Positions 47,837-57,284 of a DNA stretch of 64,000 nt are shown one piece after another. The notes below the pieces were generated by a model that had not been told where the DNA came from, searched no databases, and saw nothing but the letters and a program-made list of their open reading frames with translations. Source of the stretch: JAJDTQ01 sp965204235 (GTDB taxonomy: Bacteria > Desulfobacterota > Binatia > UBA9968 > JAJDTQ01); contig OZ241979.1 of NCBI GenBank assembly GCA_965204235.1, forward strand, positions 744,001 through 808,000. The letters run 5' to 3'. Position 1 is the stretch's first letter, and every line of letters starts with the position of its first letter. Both the position numbers and the translations under genes were made by a program.

Positions 47837-48934
47837 ATGGCCGAGGCCGCAACGCTCGACGAGGTCAAGGACCGCATTCGCAAGCGCGTGGGCAAACGCA
47901 GCCCGTTCCACCTGATGGAGCCGGGCGAAGCCGGGGAAGCGCTGTCCGCGCTGGAGAGCCTGGACCCGGACCACTGGGCCGAGGCGTGGAGCAGACCCGG
48001 CGCGCGCTGGGAGGAGAGCGCCCGGGAGGCGGAGTCCCGGGGGTCGGCCGAGGAGGCGAAACGGGCGTACCTCCGGGCCGCAGGGTACTACGGAGCCGCA
48101 CGCCACCCGTTCCCCATCTCTCCCGGCAAGCAGGAAGCCTACCGCAAGACCATCGAGAACTACCTCGCCGCCTCGCGCTACTTCGACCCTCCGCTGGAGC
48201 GCGTGGCCGTTCCCCTGCGCGACCGGGAAGTGGTGGGCTACCTGCGCCTTCCCGCGGGACGGCCCGCGCCGCTCGTCATCCACTGGGGCGGCATCGACAA
48301 CTGGAAGGAAGAACGCCACGGCTTCGTGGAGTCCCTGCTGGCCGAAGGCTGGGGCTGCTTCCTCATGGACAGCCCCGGCACCGGCGAGTCCCCGGTGCGC
48401 GCCTCCGAGACCGCCCACGAGGTTTACTGCGTCGCCCTGGACTACCTGGCGGCCCGGCCGGAAGTGGACCCCGCCCGCATCGCCGTCCTGGGAGCGAGCT
48501 TCGGCGGCTACTGGTCCACCAAGATGGCCCACGTGGAGCCGGAACGACTTTGCGCCGCGGTCAACTGGGGCGGCGGCGTACACGGGTTCTTCCAGCCGGA
48601 ATGGCAGCAGCGGTCCCGCAACGCCTCGTCCTACCTCTTCGACCTCATCGAAGCCCGGGCCCGGCTCTTCGGCAAGGAGACCTTCGAGGAGCTCGTGTCG
48701 GTCATGCCCGTGCTTTCCCTCAAGGACCAGGGCTGGCTCCACAAGCCCTGCGCCCCTCTGCTGCTGGTCAACGGCAAGGACGACCTCCAGGTCCCCATCG
48801 AGGACTTCTTCCTGCTGCTGGAACACGGCGACCCCAAGGCCATGCGGCTCTTCCCCGGCGGCCACATGGGCGAGTCCCCGGACGTCTTCCCCACCATCCT
48901 CCGGTGGCTCCACCGAAGGCTCGACGCCTCCTGA
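47837..48934 (+). CDS. Alpha/beta hydrolase (esterase, FrsA/2,6-dihydroxypseudooxynicotine hydrolase-like)
   Basis: 365 residues; ATG with CGGAGGACGATCCC upstream. The N-terminal ~130 residues are a helical region (Trp-rich), as in hydrolases that cleave C-C bonds. The core has LVIHWGGIDNWKEE, then nucleophile Ser ~222 in LGASFGGYW, acid Asp in NGKDDLQVP and His in FPGGHMG. Divergent from the cox-accessory genes with ~125 bp between. Substrate unknown. Confidence 0.88.
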   Translation: MAEAATLDEVKDRIRKRVGKRSPFHLMEPGEAGEALSALESLDPDHWAEAWSRPGARWEESAREAESRGSAEEAKRAYLRAAGYYGAARHPFPISPGKQEAYRKTIENYLAASRYFDPPLERVAVPLRDREVVGYLRLPAGRPAPLVIHWGGIDNWKEERHGFVESLLAEGWGCFLMDSPGTGESPVRASETAHEVYCVALDYLAARPEVDPARIAVLGASFGGYWSTKMAHVEPERLCAAVNWGGGVHGFFQPEWQQRSRNASSYLFDLIEARARLFGKETFEELVSVMPVLSLKDQGWLHKPCAPLLLVNGKDDLQVPIEDFFLLLEHGDPKAMRLFPGGHMGESPDVFPTILRWLHRRLDAS

Positions 48935-49012
48935 CCGGGCCGCGGCCACGTCCGGCAGGCTGCCTGAAACCCTCCCATGCTCCGCGGCTTCACGACGACG
49001 AGTTCCGGCAGG

Positions 49013-49736
49013 TCAACGGCCCATTACACAACCCTCTTCCGCAAGCTGCCTGATGTCCGCCAGCAACGTCGGCGAATGCTCGTATTCGGCGGAAAACAGC
49101 GAGTCCAACTCCATCAAGGCTTGCGCCAGACGGTCGAGACCGACCCCGTGGAACGGCCCGTAACCCGGCACCAGGACCTTTCCGGCCAAGTGCTCGCGGT
49201 CGAGAGGAGCGGCGTTATGAACCGCACAGTCCAACAGCAGGTAACGCCTCACGATGTCTCGCCGTTCCGAGGCCAGGGCGACGCCCCGGCCAGACTGCAC
49301 CAGCAACGCCCGGTCCAGGCAGTCCTCGGTCACGCGTTCTATCTCGTTGGCCCGAAACCCTTCCTTTTCCAGGCGTTGCCCGATCTGCGGCCTGGACCTG
49401 GCCCCAAGGGCGACCGTCTGTTCGAGCTTGAGCGGCGACAGGAACCCGATCTCGTCGAAGTAGGCCCGTAGCCTGACCGGCGCCGTTCGGATCTGGATCA
49501 GTCCGTGTGTGTCTTCGTAGGCAAGCAGTCGTCTCAAGACAGCTTTCCTCGGACTCGAACTCCGAGGTGGCTCTGCCCAACGTCTCGAAGGCGTCTGAAA
49601 CCAGCGCCATCTCTTCCTTGAACCGGTCCGTATCGACGATCTCGCCAAGGGAAGGAGTGATCCAGACGTCGAACTCCTCCAGTTGTGACTGCGTGAAATC
49701 ATTGGGGGTGGGAAGGCGCATTCCGAAGGTAGTCAA
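49013..49736 (-). pseudogene. Unknown partner of DNA methyltransferase, frameshifted
   Basis: Frame A starts at TTG 49736 (overlapping the methyltransferase stop as TTGA; ATG at 49721 also possible): MRLPTPNDFTQSQLEEFDVWITPSLGEIVDTDRFKEEM… to about 49548. Frame B, one base off, continues KAVLRRLLAYEDTHGLIQIR… to the stop at 49013. Joined, they make one ~240-residue protein. The shift lies in the run GAGGAAAG. Position right after a methyltransferase suggests a restriction endonuclease, but no PD-(D/E)xK or HNH motif is evident, so the role is open. Could be an inactivating mutation or sequencing error. Confidence 0.6.
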
Positions 49737-50539
49737 CGACTCGCACGAAGCGTGTCTGCCGGCGTCGTCCGGTGGATATCCAGGCGTTCTTCCACGATAC
49801 GGATGTATTCATCGTTGTGATCGGAAAGCACACAGGAGAATCCCAACTTCCTGGCGACTGCCCCTGTCGTACCGGAACCGCACATGGGATCCAGCACGAA
49901 GTCACCGGGGTTCGTCGTCATTCTGTACAACGGCTCGTAAACGTTTTCCGGTTTCTGCGAAGGATGGGCCGTCTGTTCCTTCTTCCCGACGAAGCCGATG
50001 ATCAACGGCGCGTCGATGACGCTTGGCGGGCCGGGCATGTAACGTAGCTTGCCCTCGGCCTTCTTTTGCAGTTGCTTTTCGTTCAGGAAGTGTTCCGGGT
50101 ACAGAACGGCATCCTCCCTGGTGAGATGGAGACACGTCATCTGCGCCGAGCGCCAGCCGCGAATGACCGAAGGGTTGTTCTTGTAGTACCAGGTGAGCCA
50201 GCAGTTCAGCTTCAGCGTTGGCGGCAAGCGGGGAATGAACCACGATACGATCTCGGGAAATCCCCAAAGGAACGTATGCGGCGAAACAGTGGATGAGAGA
50301 TGGAGCAGGCGCAGGATGTAGTCCACGTAGTCGTCTCTCCTGCCGCCAACGCCCTTGTTGTACCACGGGTCGAGCATCGTAACCTTGAAGCCGACGTCGG
50401 ACCGCGCCGCCAATTCCAGGGATTCCTCGACATCCAGGGGCGTCAGAACAGCGACGGTTGGGTCGATCACCGGGTCGATACGGCTGTCGAACAAGGAAGC
50501 CTGCATTGGACGGTTCAGATATTCGAGCACGGGCGTCAA
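49733..50539 (-). CDS. Site-specific DNA methyltransferase (N4-cytosine/N6-adenine type)
   Basis: 268 residues. Catalytic motif IV appears as LDPWYNKGVGG (DPPY-like), and motif I as FVLDPMCGSGTTGAVARKLG near the C-terminus, the order of the beta-type DNA methyltransferases; HPSQKP before motif I is the usual TxKP region. The stop overlaps the start of a frameshifted partner gene. Probably half of a type II-like restriction-modification system. If the partner is dead, this is an orphan methylase. Confidence 0.88.
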   Translation of the reverse strand: MTPVLEYLNRPMQASLFDSRIDPVIDPTVAVLTPLDVEESLELAARSDVGFKVTMLDPWYNKGVGGRRDDYVDYILRLLHLSSTVSPHTFLWGFPEIVSWFIPRLPPTLKLNCWLTWYYKNNPSVIRGWRSAQMTCLHLTREDAVLYPEHFLNEKQLQKKAEGKLRYMPGPPSVIDAPLIIGFVGKKEQTAHPSQKPENVYEPLYRMTTNPGDFVLDPMCGSGTTGAVARKLGFSCVLSDHNDEYIRIVEERLDIHRTTPADTLRASR

Positions 50540-50563
50540 CCGGAGTCTGCGCCGGGCGGTCCT

Positions 50564-52201
50564 CTACGAGACTTTTTCCCGGGCCTCCTGGATCTTTTCC
50601 ACCACCACTTCGACGTCGCGCTCGTCCACGAAGGGCGAGAGGATGTACGACTTCAAGGCGAATATGGGCTCCCCGTATCGCGTCCGCCGGTAGCAGTCGG
50701 TGGAGGAGATGACCACGCCGCGGCCCGCCATGGCCTCCGCGTGCACGTGCTGGAAGATCTTCCGGTTGTAGTCGTTGTGGGCGAGCAGGGTATCCCGGTA
50801 CGCGGGGTCGTCGAACTCCTGGCGCTTGATCGAAAAGGTGTCGACGCCCGGCGGATAGGCCCGGAAGAGGGTCACCGTGCCGAAATTGTCCCGGTTGAGC
50901 ACGGTGGTGCCTTCGCGCCCTTCGAGGTGCTCGCGCAGGAGCTGCACCATCTCCACCGCGTGCCCGATCACCACCTGTAGTCCCTGCTCGCCGAACAGGC
51001 GGAAGTTGGCGAGGGCCGCCAGGGGGCCGGTCCCCGCCCTCGACGTTTCGAGGGTGTACATGCCCGGCCGGTATTCGCCGTCCTGGTAGAGGTACGGCAT
51101 CTGTTCCGGGCGCCGCATCATCAGTTGCAGGTCGTCGCGGTCCTTGACCACCACCAGGCTGGAGATGTACGGGGCGAAGCCGGTCTTGTGGAAGTCCACG
51201 CCGATGGAATCGGCCAGCGACAGGTGGCGTATGCGGCGGCACGCGCCCGCCAGGGCCCGGAGGGTGCGCGGCCGGAACCCCAGGGGGTTCCCCTCGAAAT
51301 CGTAGTCGTTGAACACGGACCAGGCCCAGCCGATGACCGCATCGGCGTGGACGTGCGGACGATACGGGAGCTGGAACTCATCGACCAGGGCGTCCCGCAC
51401 CGCCGCGATCCCCTGCAGGTCGTCCAACCCGAACGCATCGGTGGTCCCCAGGGTCGCGATGACGGCGGCGATCTTCTTTCCGTCGGCCAGCGCCGACCGG
51501 GCGGCCTCTTCGAGTCGGGCCAAGTCCATTTCGTTGTCGGCCGTGGTGGGGACCACGATCAGGTTGTTGGCGCCGATCCCGAGCCACCCGGCCACGTTCG
51601 TGGCGCAGTAGTGCCCGGCCTCCGAAACGAGGACCACCGCGTCTTCGGCGACGCCCTTGTGCATGGCCTGGGGACACGCCTTCTCCAGCCCGATCTTCAC
51701 TCCGTAGAGCGACGTGCCGGTGCCGCCGAAGGTGAACACGCCGGCGGCCCGTTGCGGGTCGTAACCCACCAACCGGGCGGTGACGCCGACGGCCTCGACC
51801 TCGGCGAGGGCCACGAGGCGGCTGAACTCGTCCCACACCACGTTGGCGTTGTGCAGCGAAGAGAGCAGGACGCCGATGAGGCTCGGGATGGTCGGCGGCG
51901 GGATGACGTTCTGCTGGGTACGGGGATGGCCGAATATGGGAATGCCGCGCAGGTAGCTCACGAGGTCGGACGTGACCGACTCCACCGACGACGTATGCGC
52001 GGGCAGCGCCGCGTTCCTGGCCTCCTCGAAGTCGCCCGACACGCCGGAGCCGAGGATGGGCAACTGGGTCTTCATGGCGTCCACCTGGTCCAGGGCGCGC
52101 ATGATGGAGTGCACGAAGTACGAGTCGTGGACCGGGTCGGACACGGGCTGGGGAAACGCGAGCCGGAGCTCTTTCAGGAGGTCGCGATAGGGCGTAGGCA
52201 T
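50564..52201 (-). CDS. Group II PLP-dependent decarboxylase
   Basis: 545 residues. Typical fold: HPRTQQNVIPPPTIPSLIGVLLSSLHNANVVWDEFSRLVALAEVEAV at the start; FTFGGTGTSLYGVKIGLEKA; SEAGHYCATNVAGWLGIG; HVHADAVIGW (Asp binds the PLP ring); and the Schiff-base Lys in SIGVDFHKTGFAP. Members decarboxylate glutamate, aspartate or aromatic amino acids; the length and 'pyridoxal-dependent aspartate 1-decarboxylase'-like ends suggest an acidic or atypical substrate. Followed by an NAD-epimerase gene upstream on the same strand. Confidence 0.92.
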   Translation of the reverse strand: MPTPYRDLLKELRLAFPQPVSDPVHDSYFVHSIMRALDQVDAMKTQLPILGSGVSGDFEEARNAALPAHTSSVESVTSDLVSYLRGIPIFGHPRTQQNVIPPPTIPSLIGVLLSSLHNANVVWDEFSRLVALAEVEAVGVTARLVGYDPQRAAGVFTFGGTGTSLYGVKIGLEKACPQAMHKGVAEDAVVLVSEAGHYCATNVAGWLGIGANNLIVVPTTADNEMDLARLEEAARSALADGKKIAAVIATLGTTDAFGLDDLQGIAAVRDALVDEFQLPYRPHVHADAVIGWAWSVFNDYDFEGNPLGFRPRTLRALAGACRRIRHLSLADSIGVDFHKTGFAPYISSLVVVKDRDDLQLMMRRPEQMPYLYQDGEYRPGMYTLETSRAGTGPLAALANFRLFGEQGLQVVIGHAVEMVQLLREHLEGREGTTVLNRDNFGTVTLFRAYPPGVDTFSIKRQEFDDPAYRDTLLAHNDYNRKIFQHVHAEAMAGRGVVISSTDCYRRTRYGEPIFALKSYILSPFVDERDVEVVVEKIQEAREKVS

Positions 52202-52288
52202 GGTATCGGGTCCGTGACGGCGCTGGAGATCGCAGCGTCTTGAAATCGAAATGTACCTCGAAATCGGAGTATCCTGCCGGCGCGTCCT

Positions 52289-53221
52289 TCACGCGCGTCC
52301 GCGGAAGTACGCAACCGTACGCGCGAGCCCGTCGGTCAACGGCACCTCGGGGCGCCAGCCGAGGACGCGCTCCGCGCGCGACACGTCCAGCCAACTCTCC
52401 CGGAGGTCGCCGGGCCGGGCCGGGCCGGTGGTCGCGGCCAAGTTCGTGCCGCACGCGGCCTGCACCGCGCGCAACAACTCCCCTGTGCGCACGGGCGCGC
52501 CGCCGGCGATGTTGAAGGCCCCCGCCGCGTCGGTCTCGAGGGCGCGCACGTTGGCCCGGACCACGTCCTCCACGTACACGTAATCGCGGCTCATGCCCGC
52601 GGGCTGGTCCGGATAGGCGAAGACCGTCGGCGGCTCCCCGCGCAGCAGCTTCCCCACGAAGATGGCGACCACGCCGGCCTCTCCGTGCGGGTCCTGCCGC
52701 GGCCCATAGACGTTGCCGTAGCGCAGGGTGATGGACGAGAGACCGTATTCCCGCCGGTAGAACTCCAGGTAGCGTTCCCCGGCGAGCTTGTGGATGGCGT
52801 ACGGCGACAGCGGCTGCGGCGTCGCCTCCTCGGACGTCGGGCGCTGGCGGACGTCGCCGTACACGGCTCCGCCGCTGGAGACCATGACGAAGCGCCGGAC
52901 GCCGTGCCGGACGCAACTCTGGAGCACGTTGAGGAGCCCCACGCAGTTGGTGCGGGCGTCCAGCCCCGGATCGCGCGCCGAGACCGCGACGCTTGCCTGG
53001 GCCGCGTGGTGGCTCACCACGTCCGGGCGCTCCCTTTCCACGAGCAGGGCGAACTCGGGCGCGGATATGTCCACCAGATGGAGCCTCGCATTGCCGGGAA
53101 CGTTTTCGGCGCTCCCACCGGACAGGTTGTCCGCGACCGCCACGTCGTGGCCCGCGGCGAGGTAGCCGTCCGCCACGTGGGAGCCGATGAAGCCGGCGCC
53201 GCCGGTAATGAGTACCTTCAT
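52289..53221 (-). CDS. NAD-dependent epimerase/dehydratase (extended SDR, UDP-glucose 4-epimerase-like)
   Basis: 310 residues from the ATG of MKVLITGGAGFIGSH (GxxGxxG NAD site). The catalytic SSGGAVYG and YxxxK (PYAIHKLAGE) are present, as are LRYGNVYGPRQDP, SRDYVYVEDVVRA and FNIAGG. Converts or reduces a nucleotide sugar. On the same strand as the decarboxylase, 88 bp apart, so they may be co-transcribed, though no pathway is obvious. Confidence 0.92.
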   Translation of the reverse strand: MKVLITGGAGFIGSHVADGYLAAGHDVAVADNLSGGSAENVPGNARLHLVDISAPEFALLVERERPDVVSHHAAQASVAVSARDPGLDARTNCVGLLNVLQSCVRHGVRRFVMVSSGGAVYGDVRQRPTSEEATPQPLSPYAIHKLAGERYLEFYRREYGLSSITLRYGNVYGPRQDPHGEAGVVAIFVGKLLRGEPPTVFAYPDQPAGMSRDYVYVEDVVRANVRALETDAAGAFNIAGGAPVRTGELLRAVQAACGTNLAATTGPARPGDLRESWLDVSRAERVLGWRPEVPLTDGLARTVAYFRGRA

Positions 53222-53330
53222 GGCCGTGGTCCGATCCATAGCACAGCGCACGGCGAAGCACTACACGAGCCCGCCGGCCGCGGGCGCGCGCCTCCCCTTC
53301 CCCGCGCCTCCGGCGTCTCCCCGACCCGGG

Positions 53331-53360
53331 TTGACACCGTCGCGGGGGAAGGCGTACAAG
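53331..53360 (+). promoter_or_regulatory. Candidate promoter of the cupin gene
   Basis: TTGACA (53331-53336), 18-bp spacer, TACAAG (53355-53360), 68 bp before the ATG. -35 is perfect, -10 matches four of six. Confidence 0.35.
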
Positions 53361-53427
53361 GGTTCCAACTCGCGGGTCGCCGGGTCGTGCGGCGGCCCCG
53401 GAATCCGCTTTCCGAAGGAGTCGCACC

Positions 53428-53928
53428 ATGAGCCACACACTGGAACAGTTCGCGGCGGACTGTCATCGTATCCTCGAGGCCGACCCCGGCCCGGAAGGAC
53501 GCCGGAAGGTATGCTCGCTGGTGGAGGAGATCCTCCGGGACGAGGAGTTCCTCGCCAGGCACATCGAGGAGGATCAGCCGGAGCGCAAGGTGATCTACGA
53601 GGACCCCGACCTGGGGTTCTGCATCCTGGCCCACCACCACAAGGGGGCCAAGGGAAGCACGCCCCACGACCACGGTCCGGCATGGGCAATCTACGGCCAG
53701 GCTTCGGGCGAGACCGAGATGACCGACTGGGAGAAAGTCGAAACCGCGTCCGAGGGGAACCCCGGCAAGGCGCGCAAGCTGCGCACCTATACCCTGAAGC
53801 CCGGCATGGCGCACCTGTACAACGAGGGCGACCTGCACTCCCCGTACCGCGCGGACGCCACCAAGCTCATCCGCATCGAGGGCAGGAACATGGAGAAGGT
53901 GAAGCGCTATCCCTACCAGCCGGTATGA
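53428..53928 (+). CDS. Cupin, cysteine dioxygenase-like
   Basis: 166 residues from ATG after CGAAGGAGTCGCACC. The cupin motif 1 is GSTPHDHGPAWAIYGQASGETE (His residues bind a metal), and motif 2 is a C-terminal strand GMAHLYNEGDLHSPYRA. The HDHG…W…YG pattern resembles thiol dioxygenases, but the full set of residues is not certain. Lies upstream of a TRAP transporter on the same strand, so it could act on a compound that the transporter brings in. Substrate unknown. Confidence 0.8.
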   Translation: MSHTLEQFAADCHRILEADPGPEGRRKVCSLVEEILRDEEFLARHIEEDQPERKVIYEDPDLGFCILAHHHKGAKGSTPHDHGPAWAIYGQASGETEMTDWEKVETASEGNPGKARKLRTYTLKPGMAHLYNEGDLHSPYRADATKLIRIEGRNMEKVKRYPYQPV

Positions 53929-54053
53929 CCGGCCCGAGGCCGGTCCGCGCCGAAGACCTGCGGGAACGCGGCGCCGGGCCGGGCGTTCTCGCCGGAAGGG
54001 ATCGACCCGTTGACGGGGAAAACTCTCCCCCACAGGACAACCGGAGGCACACC

Positions 54054-55070
54054 ATGCGCAGGAATCCCTGTTGGAAGGTCTCGCTGCTCGCTCTGCTGCT
54101 GTCCGTACCCGGATGGAGCCTGACCGCGGGCGCCCCGGCCGATGCCGCGCCGGTGGTGGTCCGCGCCATCTCGGCCTGGCCGCTGAGCATCGACGGCAAC
54201 ACCTGGTACAAGAACTACATCGAGGAAGTGAACAAACGGGGCAAGGGCGTGGTGCAGATCCGCCTCCTGGGCGGGAACGAGGTGGCCTCCGCGTTCGAGC
54301 AGTTCCAGGCCCTGCGCACCGGCATCGCCGACATGACCAACTCCGCGCCCGCTTACTACGTGGGCGAGACCGTGGAAGCCGCGGCCATGAGCCTGATTCC
54401 GCCCGACAGCCTGGAGAAATACCTGGAGGCCCTGCGCAAGAGCGGCGCCCTGGAAATCATCAACAAGGCGTACGCGGAGAAGTCGGCCATGCGCTTCCTG
54501 GGCATCACCGTGGCCGGGACCGGCTTCCGCTTCCTCATGGCCAAACCCATCGACGACCTCGACGGTCTCAAGGGCAAGCGGATCCGGGCCTCGGGGGCCC
54601 AGGACGCCGCCGCGATCCAGTCCCTCGGAGGCTCGCCCCAGACCCTCCCGGCCAACGAACTGTACACCGCGTTGCAGCGCGGCGTGGTGGATGGCGCCTA
54701 CCGCGCGCCCAACGACGCCTGGAGCTTCGGCGAACACAAGGTTTACAAGGCCATGATCGCCACGCCCATCCAGTTCGCGCCGGGCGGCGTCTATATGCCG
54801 ACACGGGTGTGGGACAAGCTGCCGGAGGCCGTGAAGAAGGTGCTGGCGGGGACCATCGAGGAACTGGAGCCCACGATACTCGGCTACTTCCAGACCAACG
54901 ACCGGGCGGCGATCAAGAGGCTCCAGAAGAACGGCATGAAGGTCGTCGAGGTGGACGACGCCGCCAAGAAGCGGCTGGCCGACGCCCGCAACGCCTACTG
55001 GCCCGAGCTGCTCAGGCAATCGCCCGAGTACGGCCCGCAGATCCGGAAGGCCCTGGCGCCCTACAACTGA
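54054..55070 (+). CDS. dctP: TRAP transporter solute-binding protein (DctP family)
   Basis: 338 residues from ATG with CCGGAGGCACACC upstream. Signal peptide ~1-33 (…GAPADA). Family features: TWYKNYIEEVNKRGKGVVQIRLLGGNEVA, FEQFQALRTGIADMTNSAPAYY and KPIDDLDGLKGKRIRASGAQ. DctP receptors bind carboxylates or other acids in the periplasm and pass them to DctQM. First gene of a P-Q-M operon. The Arg in GKRIRASG is the usual carboxylate-binding position. Confidence 0.94.
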   Translation: MRRNPCWKVSLLALLLSVPGWSLTAGAPADAAPVVVRAISAWPLSIDGNTWYKNYIEEVNKRGKGVVQIRLLGGNEVASAFEQFQALRTGIADMTNSAPAYYVGETVEAAAMSLIPPDSLEKYLEALRKSGALEIINKAYAEKSAMRFLGITVAGTGFRFLMAKPIDDLDGLKGKRIRASGAQDAAAIQSLGGSPQTLPANELYTALQRGVVDGAYRAPNDAWSFGEHKVYKAMIATPIQFAPGGVYMPTRVWDKLPEAVKKVLAGTIEELEPTILGYFQTNDRAAIKRLQKNGMKVVEVDDAAKKRLADARNAYWPELLRQSPEYGPQIRKALAPYN

Positions 55071-55139
55071 TCCGGGCCCACCGGACCCGACGCGGCGGCG
55101 GCCGCCCGAACCCGACGGCCGCCGCCCGCGGCCCACCCG

Positions 55140-55655
55140 ATGCTGGATTCGCTGAACCGCGCCTTCGACGGAACGAACCGCGTACTCGGCTACGTCTCCG
55201 CCGCGTTCGTGGCGGTCATGGCGGTGACCGTCCTCTACGACGTGTTCGCCCGTCTGATCTTCCACGCGCCCACCATCTGGGTCATCGACGTCAACGAGTA
55301 CCTGCTGGTCTATCTGACCTTCGTCCCGGCCGCGTGGATCCTCATGAACGACCACCACGTGAAGGTGGAGATCCTGACCTCGCGGCTCAAGCCGGCGCCG
55401 CAACGCAGGCTGCGCGTGGCCACCGACGTCATGGGGCTCATCTACTGCGTCGTCCTCGCCTGGCAGTCCTGGGTGGTGGCGTGGCACGCGTTCGAGAACG
55501 GCTACCGGTTCTCCACCGCGCTCAACCTGCCGAAGTTCCCGGTACTCGTGGTCATCCCCATCGGGGCCGCGTGGCTCGGCCTCGCCTTCGTGGTCCGGAT
55601 CCTTGCGGCGTCGCGCGCGGACCCTGCGACGGCTCCCGGGAAGGGAGGCCCCTGA
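55140..55655 (+). CDS. dctQ: TRAP transporter small permease (DctQ family)
   Basis: 171 residues with four predicted membrane helices (~15-38, 50-70, 92-115, 135-158), including the family segment WVIDVNEYLLVYLTFVPAAWIL and DHHVKVEIL. Starts 69 bp after dctP and ends within the start of dctM, so the three genes form one operon. Together with DctM it makes the Na+-driven import channel. Confidence 0.92.
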   Translation: MLDSLNRAFDGTNRVLGYVSAAFVAVMAVTVLYDVFARLIFHAPTIWVIDVNEYLLVYLTFVPAAWILMNDHHVKVEILTSRLKPAPQRRLRVATDVMGLIYCVVLAWQSWVVAWHAFENGYRFSTALNLPKFPVLVVIPIGAAWLGLAFVVRILAASRADPATAPGKGGP

Positions 55656-56968
55656 TTCTCCTCGAGTGGTGGATCGTCCTGATCGTCATGTTCGGCGCCC
55701 TCATGCTCCTGATGGCGTCGGGCATCCCGATTGCGTTCGCGTTCGGCGTGCTGAACCTGGGGTTCCTCTACGTGCTGGTGGGCCCGGGCGCGGTCCAGGC
55801 GGTGGCCCTCAGCAGCTTTACCAGCATCGGCACCTTCGCGTTCATCGCCCTGCCCCTGTTCATCCTCATGGGCGAGCTGGTGCTCCACTCGGGTCTCGCC
55901 GCCCTCGCCATCACCTCCATCGGCAAATGGCTGGGCGCCGTTCCCGGCAGGCTGGCGGTGCTGGCGGTGCTGGCGGGCACCGCTTTCGGCGCGGGCAGCG
56001 GCTCCAGCATGGCCAGTTCCGCGACGCTGGGGACCATACTGATCCCGGAGATGCGCAAGCAGGGCTACGACACGGGACTCGCCGTGGGCACCCTTGCCAC
56101 CTCCGGCGCCCTCGCCGTGCTCATCCCGCCGAGCGCCCTGATGGTGATCTTCGGCGGCATCAGCCAACTCTCGGTGGGGGATCTGTTGATCGGGGGGATC
56201 CTGCCCGGCCTGCTGCTCGCCACGCTGCTGTTCGGGTACATCGTCGTCGCCTGCACCCTCCGGCCTCGACTGGCCCCGGCCGTCGATCTGGAAAGGGCCT
56301 CCTGGAGCGAGCGTGCGGCCGCTCTCAAGTACTTCCTTCCGTTGGTGGTGCTGGTTCTGGTGGTGCTGGGGTCCATCTTCTTCGGCGTGGCCACCCCCAG
56401 CGAGTCGGCCGCCATGGGCGTGGCCGGAGCCTTCGTCCTCGGCCTGGCCTACCGGCGCCTGTCGTGGGAGATCCTTCGGAAGTCCCTGCTGGGCACCGTG
56501 GAAGTCTCCGGGTTCGCCCTGCTGATCGTGACCAGCGCCACTGCGTTCAGCCAGATCCTGGCCCACTCCGGCGCCGCCATGGGGCTCTCCCTCTTCGCCA
56601 CCGACCTGCCCGTGTCACCCTGGTTCATCATCGCCAGCATGCAGGTGGTGATCCTCATCATGGGCTCCTTCATGGAACCCATCTCCATCATGCTCATCAC
56701 CGTGCCCATCTTCTTTCCGGTGATCCGTTCCCTCGGCCTGGACCCCTTGTGGTTCGCCATCGTCACCATGGTGAACATCGAGCTCTCGCTCATCACCCCG
56801 CCCTTCGGCATGAACCTCTTCGTCCTCAAGGGCGTCTCGCCCCCGGACGTGACCCTGGGAGCCATCTACCGCGGCGTCATCCCCTTCGTGCTCATCAACA
56901 TCGTCGCCCTCACCCTGGTGATGCTGTTCCCGCCCATCGCCGTCTGGCTGCCGGGACTCATGCGCTAG
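55652..56968 (+). CDS. dctM: TRAP transporter large permease (DctM family), non-ATG start likely
   Basis: About 438 residues if started at CTG 55652 (or ATT 55655), which overlaps the dctQ stop (CTGA) and has AAGGGAGG close upstream; starting at the first ATG (55688) would give 426 residues but cut 12 residues off the first membrane helix. 12 or so helices; typical segments are SFTSIGTFAFIALPLFILMGELVLHSGLA, AFGAGSGSSMASSATLGTILIPEM and IPPSALMVIFGG, LGTVEVSGFALLIVTSA and 'TPPFGMNLFVLKGV'. Completes the dctPQM operon. Confidence 0.92.
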   Translation: MILLEWWIVLIVMFGALMLLMASGIPIAFAFGVLNLGFLYVLVGPGAVQAVALSSFTSIGTFAFIALPLFILMGELVLHSGLAALAITSIGKWLGAVPGRLAVLAVLAGTAFGAGSGSSMASSATLGTILIPEMRKQGYDTGLAVGTLATSGALAVLIPPSALMVIFGGISQLSVGDLLIGGILPGLLLATLLFGYIVVACTLRPRLAPAVDLERASWSERAAALKYFLPLVVLVLVVLGSIFFGVATPSESAAMGVAGAFVLGLAYRRLSWEILRKSLLGTVEVSGFALLIVTSATAFSQILAHSGAAMGLSLFATDLPVSPWFIIASMQVVILIMGSFMEPISIMLITVPIFFPVIRSLGLDPLWFAIVTMVNIELSLITPPFGMNLFVLKGVSPPDVTLGAIYRGVIPFVLINIVALTLVMLFPPIAVWLPGLMR

Positions 56969-57167
56969 CCGCCGGGCGCCCCGCCGCCCTGCCCATGAGT
57001 TCGAGCCGGAACCCGGCGCCGCCCCCATGAACCACCGGAATCCCGTGCGCCCCTCTTCCGTTCCGCGTTCCGAGGGTCTAACATGGACCGCGGCTCCCGG
57101 CGTACGGCGCGCGGCCCCGCCTCCCGCGGAGGCGCGGAGCGGACTTGCCCCGGATCGAGCGAGAGGA

Positions 57168-57272
57168 GGAAACTCTGGAGAACTGTCCCCGTTCGTCCCG
57201 AGCGAAGCGAAGTCGAAGGACGCGCTTTCCCATAGGGAGAGACACCCCAAGCCGGGATTGAGCAGAAGTTCC
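57168..57272 (+). repeat. MITE-like element, family A, copy 5, with possible AGGA target duplication
   Basis: 105 bp, left end GGAAACTCTGGAGAACTG, right end GGATTGAGCAGAAGTTCC; core CCGTTCGTCCCGAGCG and hairpin CTTTCCCATAGGGAGAG. AGGA precedes (57164-57167) and follows (57273-57276) the element. The right copy forms part of the ribosome site of the amidohydrolase gene. Confidence 0.8.
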
Positions 57273-57284
57273 AGGAGGCGAACG

